From a virus, in IMG/VR virus record IMGVR_UViG_3300030099_001770, positions 1 to 62,459 of that record: a stretch of 62,459 nucleotides of DNA; one strand, given 5' to 3'. Shown piece by piece: positions 25,198-33,346 of this stretch (within the stretch, counting starts at the first letter, position 1; every line of letters begins with the position of its first letter). Below the pieces are notes generated by a model. The model saw nothing but the letters and a program-made list of their open reading frames with translations, searched no databases and was not told the origin of the DNA. Made by a program: the position numbers and the translations under genes.

Positions 25198-26005
25198 GTG
25201 CAATGTAACTGAATGAACCAGTAACAAATGTTATTTGTGCTGATTGATTTACCCCACCTTTGTAAAGTTGGAATTGTCCAGCTGCATTAAGAGAAAATAA
25301 ATTTCCTACTTGTGAACTTGGGTTTGCACCCCATATACCAACTGATTGTGTACTATTATGTGCAAAAGTAGAACCAGAAGTTGCTTCAACTTGAATACTA
25401 AAAGGCATACCTTCAAGAATAAGATTTCCAGTACCACTTCCACTATTTGAATTACCGTGGTCACAAACAAACCAACAATGCACTACTTTACCTATTTTAA
25501 TATAATCACCTTTTTTTGTTGTCCAGTTTGAAGTTCTAGCGTTGTTGTAAACATTCGGAGTCCACTGGCCTTCTTCATAATCGTCAAGGGCGTTTGCAGA
25601 AGTATAACCAGTTGCAAAACTAAGTGAACCACCAGTTCCTACGTTTACATGAATACCAGCGTTGTTTGCGTTTTGAATAGTTGCTCTTTGTGTACCAGCA
25701 CCAGACCCAGAACGAAAGTCAATAAACCCACCCAAGTTTCCAGAGTTTGTATCATTTAATTTTAATCCAGTTGTTGATGCAGTAGAATAATTTACTGCGA
25801 CTTGACCACCAGTACCACCATTTACACCTACGGTACTACCAAGAGTTGTTGAACCAGTTAATGTAGATGCACCAGTAACAGCAAGTGTTCCACCTACTGT
25901 TGCATTTGTTTGAACTGCAAGAGTATCACCAGACTCAATCTTGACTGTGTTTGCATCTCCACCAGATGTTTGTCCTGCTATTGTTGTGACTGTAATCTTA
26001 CTCAT
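25193..26005 (-). CDS. Fibre protein with DYEEGQWTP head
   Basis: 270 aa. N-terminal module KITVTTIAGQTSGGDANTVK, a GGTLAVTG stalk shared with 24063-24893, a middle region, then a head starting ALDDYEEGQWTPNVY ... YIKIGKVVHCWFVC. The head type matches 23438-24058. Probably a receptor-binding fibre or a short spike. Confidence 0.75.
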   Translation of the reverse strand: MSKITVTTIAGQTSGGDANTVKIESGDTLAVQTNATVGGTLAVTGASTLTGSTTLGSTVGVNGGTGGQVAVNYSTASTTGLKLNDTNSGNLGGFIDFRSGSGAGTQRATIQNANNAGIHVNVGTGGSLSFATGYTSANALDDYEEGQWTPNVYNNARTSNWTTKKGDYIKIGKVVHCWFVCDHGNSNSGSGTGNLILEGMPFSIQVEATSGSTFAHNSTQSVGIWGANPSSQVGNLFSLNAAGQFQLYKGGVNQSAQITFVTGSFSYIAQ

Positions 26006-26007
26006 GT

Positions 26008-26340
26008 CTATACCACCGAAAGTTCACCATTGATTGTAAGTGTAACTCCACTCGCAATTGTCAACGGCCCAGCTGCTAATCCATTATTATTTGCATCAAT
26101 AGCAACACTGGTGTTTAGTTCGTTTTCATGGACACGAATAATATCTCCAGCACCACCAGATGTTTCTCCAAGAAACTTACCACCACCTAAACCAGATGCA
26201 CTTACTCTTTTAAATGCAGTTGCAGAGGCGTCAAAAACAATCAGTGTATCACCAGATGCAGACTTATCCACATCAGCGTTTGCAAGTGTTGTTCCAGAAC
26301 CTTGGATTGCACCATTTTTAATTTGAGTTAGTAATGCCAT
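26008..26340 (-). CDS. Small fibre-like protein with FRV-x-NTSVAI ending
   Basis: 110 aa. N-terminus ALLTQIKNGAIQGSGTT, then GGAGDIIRVHENELNTSVAIDANNN and a final AGPLTIASGVTLTINGEL. The C-terminal half is clearly related to 28831-29139 and 37293-37697, making a three-member family. The family likely forms a short beta-structured piece of the fibre network. It follows the 25193-26005 fibre gene by 2 nt. Confidence 0.7.
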   Translation of the reverse strand: MALLTQIKNGAIQGSGTTLANADVDKSASGDTLIVFDASATAFKRVSASGLGGGKFLGETSGGAGDIIRVHENELNTSVAIDANNNGLAAGPLTIASGVTLTINGELSVV

Positions 26341-26341
26341 T

Positions 26342-26743
26342 TTATTTCCCTTTTAACATCTTTTGTAGTTCAGACGTAGAACCAACAAATAATGCGTTAG
26401 TAACATTCTTAGGTGCGTTATTTGGTACTTCTTTTAACTTTTGCATTTTAAGTTGTAACTCACCCAACTTTTCTGTTACGTCTGCAACATTCTTAATCAA
26501 TTGACCAGCAACCTCATAAGACCTTGGGTGTTCACTTTCTTTTGCAAGTTCAAGAATACCATCTATTGCATCTTGTCCTCTTTCAACCAACTGATAGAAA
26601 TTTCTACGTTGGTACTCATAATCATTGTCTACCTCTTTTGGAACTTTGACCTCTGGTAAAGTTACATTTGAGGTTGATGTTTCCACAACATCAGTAATAC
26701 CTAAAACATTATCAAGTACGTTTACACTGGTTTCTGAGGCCAT
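26342..26743 (-). CDS. 16: Terminase small subunit gp16
   Basis: 133 aa. The central helix hairpin YEYQRRNFYQLVERGQDAID ... AKESEHPRSYEVAGQLIKNVADVTEKL matches gp16 of T4-like phages, which forms a ring that starts packaging and stimulates gp17. It is smaller than T4 gp16 (164 aa). It overlaps the start of the tail-chaperone-like gene by 22 nt. In T4, genes 15-16-17 are adjacent; here fibre genes lie on both sides of gene 16. Confidence 0.88.
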   Translation of the reverse strand: MASETSVNVLDNVLGITDVVETSTSNVTLPEVKVPKEVDNDYEYQRRNFYQLVERGQDAIDGILELAKESEHPRSYEVAGQLIKNVADVTEKLGELQLKMQKLKEVPNNAPKNVTNALFVGSTSELQKMLKGK

Positions 26744-27135
26744 TTGACATTTTCCAAAACCCCATCCTTCAATGTTGCGTTCTTACCATCATTAGATGCT
26801 GGTAAATCACGAAGTGCTTGACGATAGGTTTTCATATTATCTGCCATGGTTACATCAGAAAGTGCATGAAAATCAGTTTCAACGAGTTTTGCATTTCTCT
26901 GTAAACGAAGTTCTACCATAGGTGCGGCTGCATCAATAGCAGTCATTTTGTCTGATACTTGTTTCCAAGTTACACCCCACTTTGAAGTATCAGCAGATTC
27001 TATTGCAGAACCACTTTCATCTGCACCAGTAACTTTTCTGAACATTTCATGGAACTCTGATTCCTTTGTAGGTTCTCCACGAAGTACCCACTCAGTAATA
27101 CCAAGTTCACTTAATGCGTCTGCGACTGTTGCCAT
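26722..27135 (-). CDS. Tail assembly chaperone-like protein (Phage_tail_APC type), copy 1
   Basis: 137 aa. N-terminal VADALSELGITEWVLRGEPTKESEF and a C-terminal part with a YRQALRDLP core and a WPQKP end, typical of the family called phage tail assembly chaperone. It is related to 38995-39387 (N-terminal half, LIELGISNFELEGTPTSKTEF) and to 41516-41827 and 55609-56028 (C-terminal half). Such proteins often sit next to tail fibre genes and help fibre folding or attachment. The link here is inference from position. Confidence 0.75.
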   Translation of the reverse strand: MATVADALSELGITEWVLRGEPTKESEFHEMFRKVTGADESGSAIESADTSKWGVTWKQVSDKMTAIDAAAPMVELRLQRNAKLVETDFHALSDVTMADNMKTYRQALRDLPASNDGKNATLKDGVLENVKWPQKPV

Positions 27136-27165
27136 TTTGTTTTCTCCTTAGTTAATTCTTTTCTA

Positions 27166-27173
27166 TATTTATA
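27166..27173 (-). promoter_or_regulatory. Late-type promoter box (TATAAATA)
   Basis: Exact TATAAATA on the minus strand in the gap after the 27185-27706 gene, 31 bp before the chaperone-like gene that leads to gene 16. Confidence 0.7.
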
Positions 27174-27184
27174 AGTGTATTTTA

Positions 27185-27706
27185 TCATAGTAAGTAAACT
27201 GCACAAAAAGCGTGTTCTGTTGAGTTAAGTAAATTACTGGCAGATGCATTATTGGAATGAATGTGAATAGTATCATTTGCACTACATTGAACTATAATAG
27301 TTGAACTTGCACCAACGTATGCAGATGGATTACTCGTACCAGCACCAAAACTATTGAGATTAGAGTGAGCACCACCATACCCAATGCCATTGTTATTTTT
27401 ATAAACTCTTGTATTTGGTGCATACTGATTTGCACCAGCTGTTCCAGAGCCGAGAATAGTGTGCGTCACTAGATAAACTCCAGCTACAGGCACAGTAAAT
27501 TTTCCAGTGCTTAAGTTGTACATATTAGTTGTATCAATTTTAATACTATTGTAAATAATAGTTCCACTTGTAGTCAGATTAGAAGCCATACCAGCAACTT
27601 GTGCAGCTGGTCTATTAGGGGTTAATACACGACCAGCACTATCAATTGTTAATCCAGTTGTACCACCAGTATGTTGAATTGTATTTACTTTTAATGTTGA
27701 TGCCAT
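27185..27706 (-). CDS. Short fibre with C1q-like head
   Basis: 173 aa. N-terminal module STLKVNTIQHTGGTTGLTID and an RVLTPNRPA linker, then a head with TGKFTVPVAGVYLVTHTIL ... RVYKNNNGIGY ... IIVQCSANDTIHI, fitting the C1q-like pattern. Related heads are at 24063, 35740 and 36245. Probably a trimeric adhesin subunit. Confidence 0.75.
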   Translation of the reverse strand: MASTLKVNTIQHTGGTTGLTIDSAGRVLTPNRPAAQVAGMASNLTTSGTIIYNSIKIDTTNMYNLSTGKFTVPVAGVYLVTHTILGSGTAGANQYAPNTRVYKNNNGIGYGGAHSNLNSFGAGTSNPSAYVGASSTIIVQCSANDTIHIHSNNASASNLLNSTEHAFCAVYLL

Positions 27707-27717
27707 ATCCTATTTCC

Positions 27718-28305
27718 TTACTGTGCAACTTCTTGTGCTGTTAAAATACAAGAACCCTTTTCATTACCATGTCCTCTAGAATTAAAAACAATCGTTGTTT
27801 CACTTGGGTTATCAGTTTTACAATGAAGAGTGTAGGTAATTGCACTGGTTGTTGATGGACTATCTAAAACTTCAAACGAACACTGTTGACATTGCTCACC
27901 ATATCCAGCTGTACCACCAGAAATATTATTGGCTCCATAACTATTTTGGAAACTAAAAAATTTACTATTATGGGGTGCGATATTTGTGCTATCTCTCAAA
28001 AGAGTAAAGTCTTTCAAATTGTCTTGATTAGCAGATGAACTTTTTGTCTGACTAAACATAAAAGAAACCGTTAATAATATTTTTGATGTTGAAGATTTAG
28101 GAGTGATACTGACTGAAAGTCCAGTAGCTACAAATGAACTACTTGCAAAGGTAGCTTTGTTTCCAAAAGTTCCTTGAACAACTTGAAGGATTGTTCCAGG
28201 CACTCTAAAAGCACCTTCATCAGTTCCGACTAAGGTTTTACCAGTAGGAACTGTGATTGTTGAACCACTTGCAGTGTTTAGATTATTTACGAATAGAGTA
28301 CTCAT
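27718..28305 (-). CDS. Short fibre with SSTSKILLTV head
   Basis: 195 aa. N-terminal module STLFVNNLNTASGSTITVPTGK, then a PGTILQVVQG linker and a head with SVSITPKSSTSKILLTVSFM, DSPSTTSAITYTLHCK and a SCILTAQEVAQ end. This head recurs at 28302, 36763 and 39392 with the same landmarks. It overlaps the next gene by 4 nt. Confidence 0.75.
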   Translation of the reverse strand: MSTLFVNNLNTASGSTITVPTGKTLVGTDEGAFRVPGTILQVVQGTFGNKATFASSSFVATGLSVSITPKSSTSKILLTVSFMFSQTKSSSANQDNLKDFTLLRDSTNIAPHNSKFFSFQNSYGANNISGGTAGYGEQCQQCSFEVLDSPSTTSAITYTLHCKTDNPSETTIVFNSRGHGNEKGSCILTAQEVAQ

Positions 28306-28820
28306 CCTGCTATCTCCATTAAAACAATTCTGCCAGGCGCATTTTCATCAAAAGTAGCTCTGTTACCACCATTACTACCTTGACAACCTTGAGTCTTGTA
28401 TATACAAGCACTTGTTGTACTTGGAGTGTCTATCATTGTATATGAAACTGGAGTATAACAGTTAATACCAGAACCACCATAATCATAATAAAAAATGTTT
28501 CCATTTGTTGAACTTGAATCTTGATAAATTGCTGTAAATGCACCACCACCAATATTTCTCATAATTCTCCAACGAGCAGTTGCATAAGCACCAGTATTCC
28601 ATGCTTGGATATTTTGAGTACAAGTCACAAGAATTTTACTTGTTGCAAATTTAGGTGTAATGGATAATGTCAAGCCTGTATCCGTAAAGGTTGTATTTTG
28701 TACAGTTGTAGTACCAGTATGACTCGCATCTACTGATTGAATTACAACACCAGCAGGAAATTGAACATTTGCGGCTGTAGTTGCACCTTGAATCTCATCT
28801 ACTATTAATGTTGAACCCAT
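28302..28820 (-). CDS. Short fibre with FATSKILVTC head
   Basis: 172 aa. N-terminal STLIVDEIQGATTAANVQFPAG, an IQSVDASH linker, then a head with LSITPKFATSKILVTCTQN ... RIMRNIGGGAF ... DTPSTTSACIY and the LMEIAG end. Closest relatives are 27718-28305 and 36763-37296. The N-terminal module is almost the same as in 36763-37296 (TIQGQTTAASVKLPAG), suggesting duplication. Confidence 0.75.
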   Translation of the reverse strand: MGSTLIVDEIQGATTAANVQFPAGVVIQSVDASHTGTTTVQNTTFTDTGLTLSITPKFATSKILVTCTQNIQAWNTGAYATARWRIMRNIGGGAFTAIYQDSSSTNGNIFYYDYGGSGINCYTPVSYTMIDTPSTTSACIYKTQGCQGSNGGNRATFDENAPGRIVLMEIAG

Positions 28821-28830
28821 TCTTTATCCC

Positions 28831-29139
28831 CTATACAATCGTAAGATTTCCGTTGACTGTAAGATTTACAGTTCCAGAAGTTGATACTGTCAAAGGCCCA
28901 GCGCATGATGCGTTATCACCAGATGCAATAGTTACACTAGTGTTTAGAGTCGCTTCATTTACACGAAAGATGTCACCCTTTTTAGATGTTTCTGAAGTTG
29001 AACCATTCTCACCTTGATAAAATCCCTCACCAGCAGAAAGACCAGTGGTCTTTGCTTGAGTAACAGCTCCACTTGCTATATCGGCAGTTGCGATTGTGCC
29101 GTCTGTAATAGAACGAGAAATTACTTTTCTGATTGCCAT
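28831..29139 (-). CDS. Small fibre-like protein with DGTIATADIA stalk
   Basis: 102 aa. N-terminal SRSITDGTIATADIASGAVTQAK stalk and C-terminal GDIFRVNEATLNTSVTIASGD, ending VNLTVNGNLTIV. It belongs to the family of 26008-26340 and 37293-37697. A CATAAATA box overlaps the stop of gene 15 upstream. Confidence 0.7.
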   Translation of the reverse strand: MAIRKVISRSITDGTIATADIASGAVTQAKTTGLSAGEGFYQGENGSTSETSKKGDIFRVNEATLNTSVTIASGDNASCAGPLTVSTSGTVNLTVNGNLTIV

Positions 29140-29157
29140 GTCTTAATCCTTTTCTAT

Positions 29158-29165
29158 TATTTATG
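29158..29165 (-). promoter_or_regulatory. Late-type promoter box (CATAAATA) with embedded stop
   Basis: CATAAATA on the minus strand, 19 bp before the 28831-29139 gene; its TAA is the stop codon of gene 15. Confidence 0.5.
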
Positions 29166-29973
29166 CGTCTTCTTTATCCGTACCACTCACTGGGTCAAAA
29201 TTCTTTGCATCTTCAAAGAAAGATGTAGTCTCATTAAATCCAAAGTTATCATCTGCATCAGCAGTGATTGGAGTTGGTGCGACTGTATATCTTTGTTCTC
29301 TCTTTGGTGCATTGACAGGCATATCTGTATATTGGTCAACTTGTACTTGTTTAATAACTTTCTGGTCTGTAACTGGCCCATACAGATAAAATTTTGCAGT
29401 AAATGACATTGTATATGTAAGAACTCTTCTATCCTCAAAAGAACCTTCATACTCATCTGAATACGTTACTCCAGTGAGAATAATTGGAACATCTCTTGTT
29501 GTTCCCATTGAGGTATTATCATTTAATGTAATTGTATAATCTGGTTGAAAGAATGGTAAAATCTGTTCTACAATCTGAAGCGCATCATCAGACTGTTTTG
29601 CCATGACCACTAATTCAAAATCCATATTATATGGAACAGGCATAAACTGTGATGACATAGTTTTACCACTGTCAGAATTATTTGTTTTCTTAAATTTTTG
29701 AATAGAGTTTAGTTTACGAGAGGGGTCATATGCAATACCAGAAATCTCAAAACCAATTCTGGGTAAAGTTAATGCAACCTTTTTATTAAGGTTGGGGTCT
29801 TCTCTAAGTCTTGTTAAGAACTTTTGTTTTGGGCCATACGCAAGTGGTACTTTCATACTTTGTGTTACTGCACCAGAACTATTTGTTCTGACAATGTTAA
29901 TATTATTAAAAATAGTACCAAAGGCCACTACAACCTTTCGCATAGTTTCATGGTAAAATTGTTGTCCTAACAT
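29161..29973 (-). CDS. 15: Tail sheath stabiliser gp15
   Basis: 270 aa, like T4 gp15 (272 aa). Landmarks: MLGQQFYHETMRKVVVAFGTIFNNI, VPLAYGPKQKFLTRL, LPRIGFEISGIAYD and DNTSMGTTRDVPIILTGV. The hexamer caps the tail end and docks with the neck. The C-terminal end is acidic. It follows gene 14 by 1 nt, and the order 13-14-15 is as in T4. Confidence 0.96.
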   Translation of the reverse strand: MLGQQFYHETMRKVVVAFGTIFNNINIVRTNSSGAVTQSMKVPLAYGPKQKFLTRLREDPNLNKKVALTLPRIGFEISGIAYDPSRKLNSIQKFKKTNNSDSGKTMSSQFMPVPYNMDFELVVMAKQSDDALQIVEQILPFFQPDYTITLNDNTSMGTTRDVPIILTGVTYSDEYEGSFEDRRVLTYTMSFTAKFYLYGPVTDQKVIKQVQVDQYTDMPVNAPKREQRYTVAPTPITADADDNFGFNETTSFFEDAKNFDPVSGTDKEDA

Positions 29974-29974
29974 A

Positions 29975-30811
29975 TTATCTTCCTATATCACCAAATGGAT
30001 TTGACTCTGTGAAATCAATGATATTATCATCTTGAGTTTCAAAGAAATCATTCATTGCGTTTTCATCTATTGTGTCAACTACATAACCTTCTTGTATTAT
30101 ATAGTCACCAGTTTCAAGAACAATCTGGTCACCACCAGTTTCATTCTCACCAATAAGATTATCAGTGCTATCCTCTTGTTCTATATTACCAGTACCGTCT
30201 TCTAGTTCAAGACCCTCATTGTATGTAGTACTACTTGACTGTTCCATAGTAATCTGGTATACTAACTGGTCTAGAGAATTATCTGTTTCAATTGCATCAA
30301 TCTCTGTAATACCAGTATCAAGGTCTTCACTAGAGTATTCAAAAGTTTTACACTTTAATTTAAAAGCTGGAACATTATGTACTTGATAGAATGGGTCATC
30401 ATGGTCTACAAAAGTAATCTCAAATATTTTCTTTACTTTTGGAAAGTAAACTAAGTCACCTTCATTCGGTCTAGTCTTTACAATTAAATTAGAATCATGT
30501 GAAACTAATTGTTCAAATCTTCTTCTTGAAACTACAAAGGTTACGTCCTCATTCATCTGTAAACCAAACTTGGACATGATTTCTTTTTCACCCTCATATC
30601 CCTCTACATTTTCAAAGTACATTTCGATAAGGTAAGCATCACCAAACTTAGAAAGAGTATCCTCTCCAAAAAGATTATCCTCTTTTACTAATGTTCTTGG
30701 AATATAGAAAACATCTTGACCATAAATCTTTAACTGCTCTATCATTAAATCTTCATAGAGAGTTTGCTCTGGTCGTGTTCCAGTATCAAAATATACGTTT
30801 GTCGGCATCAA
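29975..30811 (-). CDS. 14: Neck protein gp14
   Basis: 278 aa. GQDVFYIPRTLV, EDTLSKFGDAYLIEMYFENVEGY and VSRRRFEQLV are typical of T4 gp14 (256 aa), a head-completion protein that with gp13 closes the head and joins it to the tail. The C-terminal region is acidic (GTGNIEQEDSTDNLIGENE) and ends FTESNPFGD. It is tightly coupled between genes 13 and 15. Confidence 0.94.
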   Translation of the reverse strand: MMPTNVYFDTGTRPEQTLYEDLMIEQLKIYGQDVFYIPRTLVKEDNLFGEDTLSKFGDAYLIEMYFENVEGYEGEKEIMSKFGLQMNEDVTFVVSRRRFEQLVSHDSNLIVKTRPNEGDLVYFPKVKKIFEITFVDHDDPFYQVHNVPAFKLKCKTFEYSSEDLDTGITEIDAIETDNSLDQLVYQITMEQSSSTTYNEGLELEDGTGNIEQEDSTDNLIGENETGGDQIVLETGDYIIQEGYVVDTIDENAMNDFFETQDDNIIDFTESNPFGDIGR

Positions 30812-30812
30812 A

Positions 30813-31628
30813 TTATCCTATCATGTAGTTGGGTGGTAGTTCATACGCAAGTTGAATTTGTTCTTCTAACTTTTCTATGTCTGCCTGAGCCTCCTCAAAT
30901 AGTTTTGCACCATTTAGAGTTACACCACCTAACATTTGTACACCTTCAAATTTAGAGAGATTTGAACCCCACTGTCTTTTAATTAGTGCAGTTGCATATC
31001 TCTTTAAATAAATATCGTTAAATATATCTGTGTAAGTTGTTGGGTCTAATTTACGGTAACATTCAATAATTATAAAGTCATCAGCTTTTACATCTTGATT
31101 CCAATCCATGTCTATATATAATCTATTTTGATGTTGATTAAAACGAATAGGTTTTTCACCAACAAGGATATGGTCTAGAAAATCTAAATGTTTCATTGTC
31201 ATTTCATAATGAATAATAGATTCACTACTAAAATCATACAAATCATTTAGACGTAATTGGTATCGTACATCAAACATATTTACAGTATGTTTATCTGTAA
31301 AATCAAAAACTTTTACAACTGATAATACACTTTCTGGAATAGGAATAAAACCATTTCCTTCTAACCAAGTTGCAGTAATACTATTATCTGCTGTATCAGT
31401 CGCAGTTGCAGAAGTGTTTGTTATAGCTCTATCTATTTCTGATTGTGTTATTTTATGTTTTAAATACATTCTCTCAACACCATCATAATGGTATTGTGCA
31501 AAATATTGTAATGCATCATCAATTCTATCATCTACTTGGTCATCATCAACATTAATGTCAATTACAGGCTTACCAAGAGTTCTAAGACAATGTTCTTTGA
31601 GAGCAGCTTTTGTATTTGGACTTGCCAT
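30813..31628 (-). CDS. 13: Neck protein gp13
   Basis: 271 aa. LKEHCLRTLGKPVIDINVDDDQ followed by DRIDDALQYFAQYHYDGVERMYLKH is the T4 gp13 signature, and ERAKLFEEAQADIEKLEEQIQ-like C-terminal helices follow (here GAKLFEEAQADIEKL). It works with gp14 in head completion. An exact TATAAATA lies 19 bp before the start, and the gene follows a large fibre gene. Confidence 0.93.
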   Translation of the reverse strand: MASPNTKAALKEHCLRTLGKPVIDINVDDDQVDDRIDDALQYFAQYHYDGVERMYLKHKITQSEIDRAITNTSATATDTADNSITATWLEGNGFIPIPESVLSVVKVFDFTDKHTVNMFDVRYQLRLNDLYDFSSESIIHYEMTMKHLDFLDHILVGEKPIRFNQHQNRLYIDMDWNQDVKADDFIIIECYRKLDPTTYTDIFNDIYLKRYATALIKRQWGSNLSKFEGVQMLGGVTLNGAKLFEEAQADIEKLEEQIQLAYELPPNYMIG

Positions 31629-31646
31629 ATTATCTTTCCTTTACTC

Positions 31647-31654
31647 TATTTATA
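31647..31654 (-). promoter_or_regulatory. Late-type promoter box (TATAAATA), gene 13
   Basis: Exact TATAAATA on the minus strand in the 27-bp gap before gene 13. Best placed of the late boxes; it would drive 13-14-15. Confidence 0.75.
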
Positions 31655-31655
31655 A

Positions 31656-33326
31656 TTATCCAAGTGCAGTAGCCATTGCAATTGAAAAACCAGTTGTTGC
31701 ACCAGCAGAAGTTTGTGTTGTTCCATCTCCAAATTCTATACCATTTGTTCCCACAACAACCTTACCAGAACCATTTGGTGTAAGATTAATATCTCTATTA
31801 GAAGTAGATATTATACTATGAGTAACTACATCTAGGTTGCCTCCAAGTTGTGGAGAACTATCATCTGAAATATTTTGAATACCAGCACCAGCTAATGAAC
31901 CTACAGATGCAAACGCAAGATTACCAGAACCGTCTGTTTTTAGAACTTGTCCAGCGTTACCATCTGCTTGTGGATGTGATAATCCATCAATAATAACTTT
32001 ACCAGAACCATTTGGTGTAATTGCAATATTACCATTTGATGCAGAAACGATTGCGTTGCCATTTACATCTAAGTCACCTCCAAGTTGTGGCGAAGTATCG
32101 TCTACAACATCAGATGATGTTATATCACTTGTAAGTGCAACAGTACCAGATGAGTTGGGTAATGTGATTGTTCTATCTGCTGTTGGGTCTGCAACTGTCA
32201 AAGTTGTTTCGTGTGCATCAGCAGTTGCACCTTCAAAACGAAGTGTGTTTCCAGTATTAAGAAATAAACCATTGTTTTTTATTCTTGCAACAATCTCATT
32301 TGACCCACCAGATACAACTGCAAATTCTAGTAAACCATCTTCACTACCAGCAGATGCATCATCTATCTTACCACTAATCTTTGCGTATGTATGTGAACTA
32401 CCACCATCATCATCACCTTTAAATGCAAGTTGTCCAAGATAGTCTGCATCAGCAGGACTTGAACTATCACGAACTAAATCAATTGTAGGAGCTGCGCTAG
32501 AACCAGCATCAGTAGAGGTAAGTGTAAGATTACCAGTGGTAGAGATGTTACCAGTACCAGTAATATTGTTTGAGTTTAAATCAAGGTTGCCTCCCAGTTG
32601 AGGCGAAGTATCTTCAACAACATTGTTAATAGATACTGCTTGAACTCTTGCAGTTGTGTGATAAAGATTACTAGAACCTTCAGATAAATCATCAGTAGTT
32701 GCAGCTGCTATTCTTGCATCTGCTCTTGCATTTGTAAAATAAAGATTGGAAGAACCCTCTGATAAATCGTCAGTATCGAAACCAAATAAACTTCTTGTAC
32801 CAGTGGTTGCAGCCCAACCCATATTTCCATGTGCAGAACATTGGTAGAATAAAACTGGTGGAGTAGTATCACCAATAACTAATTGTGTATATGCACCAGA
32901 ACTGCCAGGCGTTCCGTTAGTTGTTACGCCTGAAGTATATGAAGTTGATTTATTTACATCAAGATAGAATCTAAAAGGATGGCCTGAGTTACTTGAATCG
33001 CTCTGGTCAAACCGATATGTATTTTTTGGAATAAGTTTTAGATAAGGTGAAAATATACCATTAAGTTTATAACCATTACTAGACCCAACACCGTGATAAG
33101 GGTGTGAACTATCTTTTGTTGCAACAGTAACTTTAAATGTTACAACATTTACATCAAAGTCTGTCGCATAGTGATTTGCAAGTGTAATAACAGTACTACT
33201 ATCATTACGAACATACAGTTTTTTATCAACTGTATTAAGTGCAACTTCACCCTCAATTAAATCAGAGGTATCTGGTATGACTGATATTGTGTTACTGCGT
33301 TTAAGTTTTATTGGTGTTGTAGCCAT
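31656..33326 (-). CDS. Large tail fibre with cupredoxin-like domain
   Basis: 556 aa. N-terminal ATTPIKLKRSNTISVIP ... EGEVALNTVDKKLYVRND is the adaptor seen on phage fibres (Mtd-type start). Residues about 63-172 look like a cupredoxin: GHPFRFYL (His116) and YQCSAHGNMGW (Cys163, His166, Met169). Then come repeats: DDLSEGSSNLY-x-T twice and D-T/S-SPQLGG-N/D-LD three times. It ends GFSIAMATALG, an ending shared with 46582-47040. Probably a long receptor-binding fibre. Confidence 0.8.
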   Translation of the reverse strand: MATTPIKLKRSNTISVIPDTSDLIEGEVALNTVDKKLYVRNDSSTVITLANHYATDFDVNVVTFKVTVATKDSSHPYHGVGSSNGYKLNGIFSPYLKLIPKNTYRFDQSDSSNSGHPFRFYLDVNKSTSYTSGVTTNGTPGSSGAYTQLVIGDTTPPVLFYQCSAHGNMGWAATTGTRSLFGFDTDDLSEGSSNLYFTNARADARIAAATTDDLSEGSSNLYHTTARVQAVSINNVVEDTSPQLGGNLDLNSNNITGTGNISTTGNLTLTSTDAGSSAAPTIDLVRDSSSPADADYLGQLAFKGDDDGGSSHTYAKISGKIDDASAGSEDGLLEFAVVSGGSNEIVARIKNNGLFLNTGNTLRFEGATADAHETTLTVADPTADRTITLPNSSGTVALTSDITSSDVVDDTSPQLGGDLDVNGNAIVSASNGNIAITPNGSGKVIIDGLSHPQADGNAGQVLKTDGSGNLAFASVGSLAGAGIQNISDDSSPQLGGNLDVVTHSIISTSNRDINLTPNGSGKVVVGTNGIEFGDGTTQTSAGATTGFSIAMATALG

Positions 33327-33346
33327 GAGGCAATCTCCCTAGACTA

